From positions 1-34,858 of the IMG/VR virus record IMGVR_UViG_3300021959_000176: a stretch of DNA of 34,858 nucleotides; one strand, given 5' to 3'. The translations under genes and the position numbers were made by a program. Below the pieces are notes generated by a model that worked only from the letters and a program-made list of their open reading frames with translations, was not told the DNA's origin and did not search any database. This document shows positions 8,521 to 16,125 of this stretch, piece after piece. The stretch comes from a virus. The first letter of the stretch is position 1, and the number at the start of each line of letters is the position of its first letter.

Positions 8521-9231
8521 ATGAGAAAGTGTATAATACCTGTGAGTGGTGGTGTCGATTCAAGTACAATACTGTATTATGTAAAAAAACAACGCCCGGA
8601 ATTTGAAGAAATACACACAATAACATTCGATTATGGTCAAAGACATAAACGAGAGATTGATAGCGCCACTGATGTAATCTTAGGTCAAGTCACAAGCCAT
8701 CGAGTGGTAAATATACAATTTATTAAAGAGATATTCCTAACTAGCTCATTGACAAATGACGGTATAGATGTGGCTAAAACAGCTGATGTATTAGGAGACC
8801 CGCAGACTGTCAATTATGTACCTAATAGGAATATGATATTGCTAAGTATATGCACCGGATACGCCGAAAGTATTGGAGCAGACACAGTATTTCACGGATC
8901 AGCTCAAGTAGATAGTGAAGCCGGTTATTGGGACGGGACACCTGAATTTCTCAAGTGTATGAACAATTTGAATGATTTGAACAGAAGAGATCGGGTGACA
9001 ATTGAAGCTCCATTACTAGACAAATCTAAACAACAAATTATCAAACTAGGGTTAGACTGTGGGGTAGACTACAGTAAAACATGGACTTGTTATGAGGGTG
9101 GAAAGGAGGCATGTGGCAAATGCACTGCGTGCAGTAGCCGCATAAAGGGGTTCATAGACAACAAAAAGCAAGACCCGATACCTTACGCAATATACATTCC
9201 ATGGGAACAATTCAATTGTGATTTAATATAA
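8521..9231 (+). CDS. queC: QueC-like 7-cyano-7-deazaguanine (preQ0) synthase
   Basis: The 236-residue protein has the PP-loop ATP pyrophosphatase motif SGGVDS at residues 9-14, FDYGQRH, and NRNMILLS. The zinc site has four cysteines (C190, C198, C201, C204). QueC converts carboxy-deazaguanine to preQ0 using ATP and ammonia. In phages such genes usually serve deazaguanine modification of DNA rather than tRNA queuosine. The stop codon shares one base with the ATG of a GlmS-type glutamine amidotransferase, which could supply the ammonia. In the known GAT-QueC fusions this pair is associated with archaeosine-type amidine formation. No other deazaguanine gene (folE, queD, queE or dpdA) is visible in the window. 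Confidence 0.92.
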   Translation: MRKCIIPVSGGVDSSTILYYVKKQRPEFEEIHTITFDYGQRHKREIDSATDVILGQVTSHRVVNIQFIKEIFLTSSLTNDGIDVAKTADVLGDPQTVNYVPNRNMILLSICTGYAESIGADTVFHGSAQVDSEAGYWDGTPEFLKCMNNLNDLNRRDRVTIEAPLLDKSKQQIIKLGLDCGVDYSKTWTCYEGGKEACGKCTACSSRIKGFIDNKKQDPIPYAIYIPWEQFNCDLI

Positions 9232-9917
9232 TGTGTGGTATATACGGTTCAACATCTTATGATAGGTATAAAAAACTATACCAATTAAACAAATCTCGTG
9301 GTTCATTTGCTAATGGTTACTTGTTCTATAGTAACGAACCAGGTGAATATAGAGTAGAGAGATTTCCTGGTGAGAATGACTATGATACATACCCGCAATA
9401 TGATGATATAGGACATTTTGATATGTACCTAGGACACACACAATCACCTACCGGTTCAGTCAGAGATTATAGTGTAGAAACAACCCATCCATTTGAAACT
9501 GCAAATTGGCTAGTAGCACATAACGGAGTAATAAACAATTATAAAGAGATAATCTCAAAATATATACCGGATCATAAATGTGATGTAGACTCGAGTGTAA
9601 TACCCGTGTTTATGGAGTATTTATTGAAAAATAAACCGGTAAAATACAATACAGAGTTAATGGATTCAATTGTGAAAAACACTCTGAATCGTATATCTGG
9701 GACGTATGCAGTGTTTATATACAACATACCAAACAAAATATTATATATTGCCCGATGTGGTAGTACACTATTTTTTAATAAAAATACTCTAGAATTCTCT
9801 TCAACACATACTGAAGATTTAGAAGAAGTTCCGGAGTGTGTATTGTATAAAATTTCTTTTAACAAATTTCAACAAATTGATACATTGAAAAACAACTCCT
9901 CCTTTCTAATATTTTAA
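9231..9917 (+). CDS. stand-alone class II (GlmS-type) glutamine amidotransferase
   Basis: The protein begins MCGIYG, so Cys2 becomes the N-terminal nucleophile of an Ntn-type glutaminase once Met is removed. GHTQSPTG at 68-75, THPFE, AHNG at 96-99 and ISGTYAVFIYN follow in the order seen in GlmS/PurF glutaminase domains. At 228 residues it is a glutaminase domain only, without the sugar isomerase domains of GlmS. Such a domain hydrolyses glutamine and passes ammonia to a partner. The overlap with queC (TAATG) and the shared promoter make QueC the likely partner. It is followed with no gap by a glycosyltransferase gene. Confidence 0.88.
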   Translation: MCGIYGSTSYDRYKKLYQLNKSRGSFANGYLFYSNEPGEYRVERFPGENDYDTYPQYDDIGHFDMYLGHTQSPTGSVRDYSVETTHPFETANWLVAHNGVINNYKEIISKYIPDHKCDVDSSVIPVFMEYLLKNKPVKYNTELMDSIVKNTLNRISGTYAVFIYNIPNKILYIARCGSTLFFNKNTLEFSSTHTEDLEEVPECVLYKISFNKFQQIDTLKNNSSFLIF

Positions 9918-10616
9918 ATGAAAAACAAAATTGAACTCAAACCACTATTGATAGTATCTGCTACTCAACAGGAAGATTCCAAGAACACACGATTATCTAG
10001 TTGTAAACCGGCTCTAGATTCTCAGGCTAAATTTAAATTTATAACTGAGAATGAAAAAGGACTACCTAAAGTATACAATGATCATTTCACTAAAAAAATT
10101 GCCAATAAACATGATATTGTAATTTTCTGTCATGATGATTTATATATAGATGATACTAAATTAAGAGGTAAATTATACAAATCCATGTTTATTGATAAGT
10201 ATGATGTAGTAGGACTCGCTGGAGCTAGTACATGTACAATTTCTCCAGAGACACCCACCCTATGGCATTTGATGAGTGACAGAAGCACGTGGAGCGGTAC
10301 AGTGTTTCACCCACATGGTAATGAAACCAATCAAGTAATGTCAACAACATATGGACCTACCCCTCAACGATGTTTAGTATTAGATGGGCTATTTCTAGCG
10401 GTCAATATAAAACGTGCAAGAGAAACCGGTTGGAGATTCAATGAAAACTTTAGCTTTCATCACTATGATATAGCCGCTAGTTTAGATGCAAACGAAAAGA
10501 AAATGAAATTAGGTACCTGTATGATACATGCTATACATGACTCCCCGGGATTAGCATCACTAGAAGATGAAGAATGGCAAAAAAGTTCAAACAAATTTTT
10601 AGAGTTGTATAATTAA
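9918..10616 (+). CDS. GT-A type glycosyltransferase, StrF-like domain
   Basis: The 232-residue protein resembles the StrF-like glycosyltransferase family. It has an early beta-strand region and a DxD-like IVIFCHDDLYID (C71-D74). GLAGAS follows, then VLDGLFLAV (D156) and FSFHHYDIAASLDA, and it ends with IHAIHDSPG, the usual late His/Ser motif. It should transfer a nucleotide-activated sugar; the acceptor is unknown. The ATG directly abuts the amidotransferase stop (TAAATG) and there is no promoter or Shine-Dalgarno sequence, so it is made from the queC transcript. That linkage hints at modification of the same product, but it could be independent cargo. Confidence 0.75.
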   Translation: MKNKIELKPLLIVSATQQEDSKNTRLSSCKPALDSQAKFKFITENEKGLPKVYNDHFTKKIANKHDIVIFCHDDLYIDDTKLRGKLYKSMFIDKYDVVGLAGASTCTISPETPTLWHLMSDRSTWSGTVFHPHGNETNQVMSTTYGPTPQRCLVLDGLFLAVNIKRARETGWRFNENFSFHHYDIAASLDANEKKMKLGTCMIHAIHDSPGLASLEDEEWQKSSNKFLELYN

Positions 10617-10633
10617 CAAGCTTAATATACAAT
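10605..10633 (+). promoter_or_regulatory. sigma70-like promoter of the helicase gene
   Basis: TTGTAT (10605-10610), a 17-bp spacer and TACAAT (10628-10633). The -10 box ends 7 nt before ATG 10641. It is weaker than its siblings but keeps the same geometry within one base. Confidence 0.65.
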
Positions 10634-10640
10634 CGTATCT

Positions 10641-11963
10641 ATGATAGGGATTGACGATCAATTGTTTGAGCATGTGCTCATACACAACTGTTTCACGGAT
10701 GAAAGATATTTAGCTAGTATTGTAGATTACCTAAAACCGGAACATTTAAAGGATGTGAGCATAAAAAGAACATATCTGCTGTTGTCGGAATTTTACAACG
10801 AGCATGGTGACCTCCCAAGTTCGACAGAGATAAAAACACGGTGTGATACAGATGATTTGAGAGATGCTGTGAGAACAACTGTAGGTTACATGAAGAACTT
10901 AGATAAGCAGTATAATAGAGATGAGTTATATAAAAATACAGAACAATTCATAAAAGAACGTGCAGTATATACTACTTTATTAGATGTGGTGGATAAAGGT
11001 CAAAACGGTCAATTGGAACCTAGTGACTTATTAACTAAATTTGAAACGGCATGTAACATAAATTTAAATGTTGATGTGGGTATAAATTATTTTGAAGAGA
11101 TCGACCGCCATGTAGATGATATGTTAAGAGAGGAGAAATATTTGAAGACAGGTTGGGACTGGTTAGATAAAAAATTACAAGGAGGATTTTTAGAAAATGG
11201 TCGCGCGTTATATGTTTTTGCTGGAGAAACAAATGTAGGTAAAAGTATATTTCTAGGTAATATAGCAACAAACCTATGCAAGCAAGGCAAAGATGTATTG
11301 ATTGTATCTCTTGAGATGTCAGAGATGTTATATTCAAAACGTATCAGCTCAAACATTGCCCAGGTACCGATAAATGAGACACATCTGAACACAGAATACT
11401 TGAAAGAAAATATCAAAAGTTTTAAAACAAATCATGGCACGGCCAAACTAGTGATAAAAGAATTTCCACCTAGTACGGTAACACCTAGACAGTTAACAGC
11501 TTATATAAAAAAGCTGTCACAAACTGTAATGAAACCTAGAGCAATTGTGTTAGATTATATAAACCTACTCAAAGGACCAGACGGGTCTAGTAGTTATGAA
11601 CAAATTAAAAAGATCACAGAGCAGGTGAGAGCGATTTCATACAAATATGAATGCCCGGTGATCACTGCCACTCAGCTCAATCGCTCTGGATATAACGAGA
11701 CAGATCCAGGTCTTGAATCAGTAGGTGAGAGTTACGGGATGGGGGCTACAGCTGACGCTGTTGTTAGCATTTGGCAACGTGATGAAGATGCAGAACTGAA
11801 TGTCATCAACATGGGTATGATGAAAAACCGTTTCGGTCCTAACTTCGGTACCTGTGCAATGAACATAGATTATAGTACATTGACCGTAACAGAACAAGAA
11901 ACAGTGAATGATACGGAGCAGATGGCTGAAACTATAAGTTCGCTGTCAATTTTAAGTGATTGA
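10641..11963 (+). CDS. 41: DnaB-family replicative helicase (gp41-like)
   Basis: The 440-residue protein has a helical N-terminal domain (about 1-150) and a RecA-type ATPase domain. TGWDWLDKKLQGG precedes Walker A GETNVGKS at residues 195-202. LIVSLEMSE, AIVLDYINLL (Walker B region), ITATQLNRSGY and a SVGESYGMGATADAV segment match the DnaB/gp41 motifs in order. T4 gp41 is 475 residues. It unwinds DNA 5'-3' ahead of the polymerase and works with the DnaG-type primase encoded at 18423. The next gene, a DHH phosphoesterase, begins 34 nt after its stop. Confidence 0.94.
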   Translation: MIGIDDQLFEHVLIHNCFTDERYLASIVDYLKPEHLKDVSIKRTYLLLSEFYNEHGDLPSSTEIKTRCDTDDLRDAVRTTVGYMKNLDKQYNRDELYKNTEQFIKERAVYTTLLDVVDKGQNGQLEPSDLLTKFETACNINLNVDVGINYFEEIDRHVDDMLREEKYLKTGWDWLDKKLQGGFLENGRALYVFAGETNVGKSIFLGNIATNLCKQGKDVLIVSLEMSEMLYSKRISSNIAQVPINETHLNTEYLKENIKSFKTNHGTAKLVIKEFPPSTVTPRQLTAYIKKLSQTVMKPRAIVLDYINLLKGPDGSSSYEQIKKITEQVRAISYKYECPVITATQLNRSGYNETDPGLESVGESYGMGATADAVVSIWQRDEDAELNVINMGMMKNRFGPNFGTCAMNIDYSTLTVTEQETVNDTEQMAETISSLSILSD

Positions 11964-11988
11964 TTTACCAGTTTACGTACATTAAATA
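11960..11988 (+). promoter_or_regulatory. possible promoter of the DHH phosphoesterase gene
   Basis: TTGATT (11960-11965), a 17-bp spacer and TAAATA (11983-11988), ending 9 nt before ATG 11998. The -10 element also resembles the late core, so the class is uncertain. Confidence 0.4.
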
Positions 11989-11997
11989 TATTTCACC

Positions 11998-12891
11998 ATG
12001 AAGACAATAGTATTTACAGATGCAGATTTAGACGGTAGCATGAGTTATCTATTATTGAAATGGCTCACACCCCGTACATTACCATACAAAGTAACCACGG
12101 TTACTAAATTCCATGATGATTTTGTAGCGTGGTCTAGAAAAAATAAACCAGAAGATTATGATAAAATCATAATTTTAGACCTCGATGTTTCAAAATCCGC
12201 GGATATTATAGATCTACCTAATGTGTTTATAATTGACCATCATAAAACACATGTTTCCGGTAAAGATAATTACAAAGTGGCGAAACATGTTGTACAGGAG
12301 TATCCCAGTTGCGCTAAACTGATATACAAAATATACAAACAGAAACTAGATAAAAAAATAGATGATAATCAAAAGAAATTACTTTTACTAGTTGATGATT
12401 ATGACAGCTGGACACACAAATACCCTCAGAGCAAAAAACTTAATTATTTGTTTTGGAACTACCAAGGTGATCGTCTAGATAAATTTTTAAAAGACTTTCA
12501 GTTTGGTTTTAAAAACTTTAACGAACAACATTTACGCACCATTGAATTTTATGAAAGAAAACTAGAACGTACTATAGATAATCTAGCTTTCCACCAAGCA
12601 ATTGTATCAATACAAGGTAAAAAGCGTAGATGTGTAAGCACCTTTGCTAGTACATTGATAAGTGATATAGGTAATTATATTGTAGATGAAATGAATGCTG
12701 ATATAGGATTTGTGATCAACGCAGACAATAACCGAGTAAGTTTGAGAAAAAACAAATCATGTACTGTAGATTTAGGAGACCTTGCTGCGGCTCTTGTTGA
12801 TGGTGGCGGGCACGATGCCGCAGCCGGAGGGGTATGTACAGAAAAATTTTTAGAGTTCAGTAAATTATTCAAACCTATTAACAATGGATGA
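11998..12891 (+). CDS. DHH/DHHA1 phosphoesterase (RecJ/NrnA-like exonuclease or oligonucleotide hydrolase)
   Basis: The 297-residue protein carries the DHH superfamily metal motifs. These are DADLDG (D8, D10, D12), ILDLDV (D61, D63), DHHK (80-82), and a late aspartate in LLVDDYDSW. It ends in a DHHA1 domain with the substrate motif DGGGHDAAAGG near 268-278. Members cleave single-stranded DNA (RecJ), short oligonucleotides (NrnA) or cyclic dinucleotides. The length is closer to NrnA-like proteins than to full RecJ. Lying between helicase and gp32, it may recycle nucleotides or process single strands, but cyclic-dinucleotide degradation as an anti-signalling function cannot be excluded. Confidence 0.88.
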   Translation: MKTIVFTDADLDGSMSYLLLKWLTPRTLPYKVTTVTKFHDDFVAWSRKNKPEDYDKIIILDLDVSKSADIIDLPNVFIIDHHKTHVSGKDNYKVAKHVVQEYPSCAKLIYKIYKQKLDKKIDDNQKKLLLLVDDYDSWTHKYPQSKKLNYLFWNYQGDRLDKFLKDFQFGFKNFNEQHLRTIEFYERKLERTIDNLAFHQAIVSIQGKKRRCVSTFASTLISDIGNYIVDEMNADIGFVINADNNRVSLRKNKSCTVDLGDLAAALVDGGGHDAAAGGVCTEKFLEFSKLFKPINNG

Positions 12892-13171
12892 AGCCTCTAC
12901 AGACCCAATAGGTTCTTTATATAGACAAGATTTAGAACATACATTTTACTGCTTTTGTGCTATGGTTTCCATGATGAAAAACAAAAAAATGAATATCGCT
13001 AGTGTGTTTATAGAGATACTAGATAATGATTATTTACTTGACATTTATATGGATCTAGGTGATCATAAGACAAAGTACGATGCTGTTAGAAGTTTCCTAA
13101 CAATCGAACCAACTTTACAAAAAAGCAAATATATAAAACGATACATAAACAAAAAACTTGAAAATAACTAA
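12884..13171 (+). CDS. small unknown protein, 95 aa
   Basis: I see no recognisable domain. The protein is mostly helical, with a Cys/Met-rich segment (FYCFCAMVSMMKNKK) near the start and a basic C terminus (KYIKRYINKKLENN). It overlaps the end of the DHH gene by 8 nt and ends just before the gp32 promoter, so it is the last gene of the helicase unit. In T4, small genes near gp32 include the helicase loader gp59 and coactivator gp33; I cannot match it to either. Confidence 0.65.
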   Translation: MDEASTDPIGSLYRQDLEHTFYCFCAMVSMMKNKKMNIASVFIEILDNDYLLDIYMDLGDHKTKYDAVRSFLTIEPTLQKSKYIKRYINKKLENN

Positions 13172-13186
13172 CAAATATACTATAAT
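13158..13186 (+). promoter_or_regulatory. sigma70-like promoter of the gp32 operon
   Basis: TTGAAA (13158-13163), a 17-bp spacer and TATAAT (13181-13186). ATG 13193 follows after 6 nt, so the mRNA should be leaderless. The spacer shares the block AACTAACAA with the primase promoter. Confidence 0.88.
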
Positions 13187-13192
13187 AAAATT

Positions 13193-14086
13193 ATGAGCGC
13201 ATTCACAACAAGCATGTTTGATTCAATCAAAGAATCTTTATCTAAAGCCCCTACATCCGGTTTTAAGGATGTTTTAAAATTCAAACCTGGTACCAGCTGC
13301 GAATTAAGATTACTACCAAATGTAAAAAAACCTTCTGCTACATTTCACCATTACTATACTTATGGCTGGGAAAGCTTCGCTACAGGACAATACATAAATG
13401 TAGTGTCACCGCAGTCTATAGGAGAAAGATGTCCGGTAAGTGAAGCTCGATATCAACTACGTCAACGAGGTTCTGCAGAAGAGCAAGAAAAATCAAACAA
13501 AGTGATGAGACGTGAACAGTGGTTGGTGAATGCCTATGTAGTAACGCACTCAGAAGATTCGGAGAATAATGACACGGTTAAAATCTTGAGATATGGTAAA
13601 CAACTTCACAAGATTATTACTGATGCTATTGAAGGTGAAGATGCTGATCAGTTTGGGGCACGAGTATTTGACCTATCTGAAAAGGGCTGCAGCTTTAGAG
13701 TGAGGTGTGATAAACAAGGAGACTTTCCAACATATGTCGCTAGTAAATTTTTAATTCCAGCAGCAGTACCTGGTTTAAAGTCTGACGATGTGAGTAAGAT
13801 ATACGACCAGACAATCGATTTGGATACAGTATTTCCGATTAAATCGTACGATGAATTACAAGAAGTTGTCAACGAGCATTTACATTGTAAAACAGCAACA
13901 AGTGTTGTTGTGGAGAATAAACCAGAAAGCAAAGACGCAGATTTAGAAGAAGATGTACCTTGGGGAGATCCAGTAACGGAGAAATCAACCGAGCCGGTAG
14001 CTACTAAAAATGAAACTTCTAAGACATCTAAAGTAGATGATATTGAAATTCCGGATGATTTGTTGGAAGGCTTGGATGATCTGTAA
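13193..14086 (+). CDS. 32: gp32-like single-stranded DNA-binding protein
   Basis: The 297-residue protein aligns with T4 gp32 through CELRLLPN, the segment leading to ERCPVS, a core strand WLVNAYVV, YGKQLHKII, FRVRC and ASKFL. It ends with an acidic tail whose last residues, LLEGLDDL, mirror the T4 tail that contacts replication partners. T4 gp32 holds zinc with one His and three Cys; here the CPVC site reads CPVS (C80, S83) and the other cysteine is absent, so the zinc finger is probably lost. The protein coats ssDNA for the polymerase, UvsX and helicase. Its stop overlaps the next start (TAATG). Confidence 0.88.
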   Translation: MSAFTTSMFDSIKESLSKAPTSGFKDVLKFKPGTSCELRLLPNVKKPSATFHHYYTYGWESFATGQYINVVSPQSIGERCPVSEARYQLRQRGSAEEQEKSNKVMRREQWLVNAYVVTHSEDSENNDTVKILRYGKQLHKIITDAIEGEDADQFGARVFDLSEKGCSFRVRCDKQGDFPTYVASKFLIPAAVPGLKSDDVSKIYDQTIDLDTVFPIKSYDELQEVVNEHLHCKTATSVVVENKPESKDADLEEDVPWGDPVTEKSTEPVATKNETSKTSKVDDIEIPDDLLEGLDDL

Positions 14087-14685
14087 TGACAGGTAACAAT
14101 ACAGATCAACCCCCACCACCGGAACTACACAAACCACCACCTCCGGTTACAGAAAACGAAAAGAATGGGTATAAACCAGCTAAACAAGAAATATCTAGTG
14201 ACAATTTAGATCTCGTTGAAAATTTCATCGGATCTATATATGGCGAAGCTAAACGAATTGACCAGGCTAATATTGGCGAAAATCAATTTACAAAAGGTGT
14301 GAAATTGGACGCGCACAAAGAGATAGTAAATTTAAGAAAAGAAGTTAGTAGCACAACCAACCCATCAGTACAACAACCACCTCAGATGCAGCCACATCAA
14401 CCAGTACATCAACCACCTCAGATGCAGCAAAATACATTGCCAGTCTCACCGTCTGATTCATTAATACTCAAACATGAAATAGATCAGCTGAAAGAGCAAA
14501 TTAAAGATATAAAAAGAGTTTATGATGAATTTGTAAAGCTTAAAACCTTAAAGGGTAAATGGGTAGTGTCATCTACAGAAAAATCTCAAAGTGCACCTAC
14601 AATCTCAAAAACATGGAACATTATAACAAAGTTGTTGAAAAACAAGACAAAGTCCATTACAATTGAGTATGTAGAAGATGAGTAA
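14086..14685 (+). CDS. proline/glutamine-rich coiled-coil protein of unknown function
   Basis: I do not recognise this 199-residue protein. The N terminus has polyproline runs (PPPPELHKPPPP), and the centre (about 97-122) has two copies of a QPPQMQ motif. Residues 124-150 form a likely coiled coil (LKHEIDQLKEQIKDIKRVYDE) and the C terminus is basic then acidic. It lies between gp32 and the clamp, overlapping both genes at its ends, so it is translated with the replisome genes. The low-complexity linkers plus coiled coil suggest an adaptor, but that is inference. Confidence 0.7.
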   Translation: MTGNNTDQPPPPELHKPPPPVTENEKNGYKPAKQEISSDNLDLVENFIGSIYGEAKRIDQANIGENQFTKGVKLDAHKEIVNLRKEVSSTTNPSVQQPPQMQPHQPVHQPPQMQQNTLPVSPSDSLILKHEIDQLKEQIKDIKRVYDEFVKLKTLKGKWVVSSTEKSQSAPTISKTWNIITKLLKNKTKSITIEYVEDE

Positions 14686-15418
14686 TAATAACTTAAAAAT
14701 AACAAACGGTCCAGAATTTGTAAACAGTTTTTTAGGTACTATTGGTAAGGTAGCTGAAGATTGTATACTGGATGTGACGGCAGATAAAATAACGTCACTG
14801 TGCTCTACATCAGATGGTACGTTAATACAGTATATTGTGTATAACAATAACAACGATTTTGTACAAACATTAAATGTACCTGATGTAAAGAGATTACATA
14901 AAATAATAGGTTGTGTTCAAGATGATCAAATATCTCTAGATGTTAGTGAAAATTGTATATCATATAAATCCAACACTACACGTTTTAAATATCATCTACT
15001 AGATGATGGTATATTATCGTCACCACCTGTCAGTGTAGAAAAGTTACAAAAACTTACATATGATAATACATTCGAAATTTCACATGATAGGTTAGTAGAG
15101 TTGATAAAGGGAAGCACTTTCGCGAACGAGTCAGAAAAACTATACCTATACACTTCAGACACTGGAGAGTTGTTTGGTGAACTTACCGATAGGGAGAAAC
15201 CTAATATGGATAGTTATTGCATAAAGATGACAGATGGTGAACGATTAGAAACTCCCATCAAACCTATGGCATTCAATTTTGAAAATATACGCATTATAAG
15301 CAGTACCCGGTGTGATAAATTAAAATTTAGTATAAACTCGCAAATGAGTGTAGCGAGAGTTGATTATAAAGGCTCTAACTGCTATATATCATATATAATA
15401 TCAGCTCTAATAAAATAA
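14678..15418 (+). CDS. 45: gp45-like sliding clamp (PCNA fold)
   Basis: The 246-residue protein (T4 gp45 is 228) shows the clamp pattern. The opening FLGTIGKVAEDCILDVTADKI is followed by paired beta segments ending YIVYN and a central VPDVKRLHKIIGCV. Near the C terminus come FNFENIRII and a final strand pair ending YISYIISALIK. Clamps tether the polymerase. In T4-like phages gp45 also activates late transcription with gp55 and gp33, which fits the late-type promoters in the right half. It overlaps the preceding gene by 8 nt. Loader genes (44, 62) are not in the window. The assignment rests on fold pattern and neighbourhood. Confidence 0.8.
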   Translation: MSNNNLKITNGPEFVNSFLGTIGKVAEDCILDVTADKITSLCSTSDGTLIQYIVYNNNNDFVQTLNVPDVKRLHKIIGCVQDDQISLDVSENCISYKSNTTRFKYHLLDDGILSSPPVSVEKLQKLTYDNTFEISHDRLVELIKGSTFANESEKLYLYTSDTGELFGELTDREKPNMDSYCIKMTDGERLETPIKPMAFNFENIRIISSTRCDKLKFSINSQMSVARVDYKGSNCYISYIISALIK

Positions 15419-15419
15419 C

Positions 15420-15854
15420 ATGCCAAAAGGAAAAAACAACTTATACACTCCTAGCTATTTCATGAAAAGGATGAAAGATAGCGGCTTTGGAGTATGGAAA
15501 ATATTTGACAAATACGGTCCTCATGATAGTAGGTACTGGACTATGTTGATCGACCCAGGAGGTTACTCAATATGGGTGACATGTTTTTTGAATCGCGAAG
15601 AACTAGATGATGTATGTTTCGAGTTTAATGATGGAGGGGTGAGGATACCAAGAAACTTCATTATTAAAACATCAAGTATAGAGACAATTGTGTCAAACCT
15701 GCTAGGTTTTGGTATACAAAACACTCAAACATTTGATTCTTGCTTGATTGATATAAATAAGTACGATGGAGAGCAGCGAATCAAAGCCCCAAAAGCGAAA
15801 ACCCGGGCGACCGAAAAAGAAACTTCAGAGGACCACCCCGGAGTTATCAGATGA
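15420..15854 (+). CDS. conserved-looking unknown protein, 144 aa
   Basis: No named family comes to mind, although the pattern YFMKRMKDSGFGVW...WTMLIDPGG...ITVWVTCF-like strands and FEFNDGG looks like a folded, conserved alpha/beta protein. Similar unnamed genes occur in marine T4-like phages as far as I recall. The C-terminal 25 residues are basic and low-complexity, and their coding DNA is shared with the next gene in another frame. It starts 1 nt after the clamp stop, without a Shine-Dalgarno sequence. Confidence 0.7.
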   Translation: MPKGKNNLYTPSYFMKRMKDSGFGVWKIFDKYGPHDSRYWTMLIDPGGYSIWVTCFLNREELDDVCFEFNDGGVRIPRNFIIKTSSIETIVSNLLGFGIQNTQTFDSCLIDINKYDGEQRIKAPKAKTRATEKETSEDHPGVIR

Positions 15855-16125
15855 ACTTGATCCAATTTTTGAAGACGCCCTAACAAACTTTTTAAGACAA
15901 CATGCCGGAAAAAAAGGCAAGTCAATAAAAAATATAAAGTCCTTAGAAAGCTTACTAACTCAATATTTAAATAGTTTTATTTTGATAGGATATTCACAAG
16001 ACACTCGAGAATTTATAAGCATAGTGAATGCAAAAAACGAACAATCTGCCGATTCGCTTAGCACCGCGCTAAACAAATTTATTATGAACAATAACGGGGG
16101 TAACAAGTACCCACCAGTATTGTAA
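15766..16125 (+). CDS. small protein with N-terminal AT-hook-like motif
   Basis: The 119-residue protein starts with a strongly basic stretch containing KRKPGRPKKK (about residues 10-19), a textbook AT-hook core (PGRPK) for minor-groove binding of AT-rich DNA. A helical domain follows. The start lies 89 nt inside the previous gene, so the AT-hook is encoded in the overlap. No later ATG in this frame would give a better start. The stop is directly followed by the next ATG (TAAATG). A DNA-binding accessory or transcription role is plausible; gp33-like function cannot be shown from sequence. Confidence 0.65.
   Translation: MESSESKPQKRKPGRPKKKLQRTTPELSDELDPIFEDALTNFLRQHAGKKGKSIKNIKSLESLLTQYLNSFILIGYSQDTREFISIVNAKNEQSADSLSTALNKFIMNNNGGNKYPPVL

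Noticed and set aside
12884-13171. The 95-aa protein as late coactivator gp33 or helicase loader gp59
   Set aside because: Position near gp32 invites it, but length and residue pattern match neither T4 protein, so I left it unnamed.
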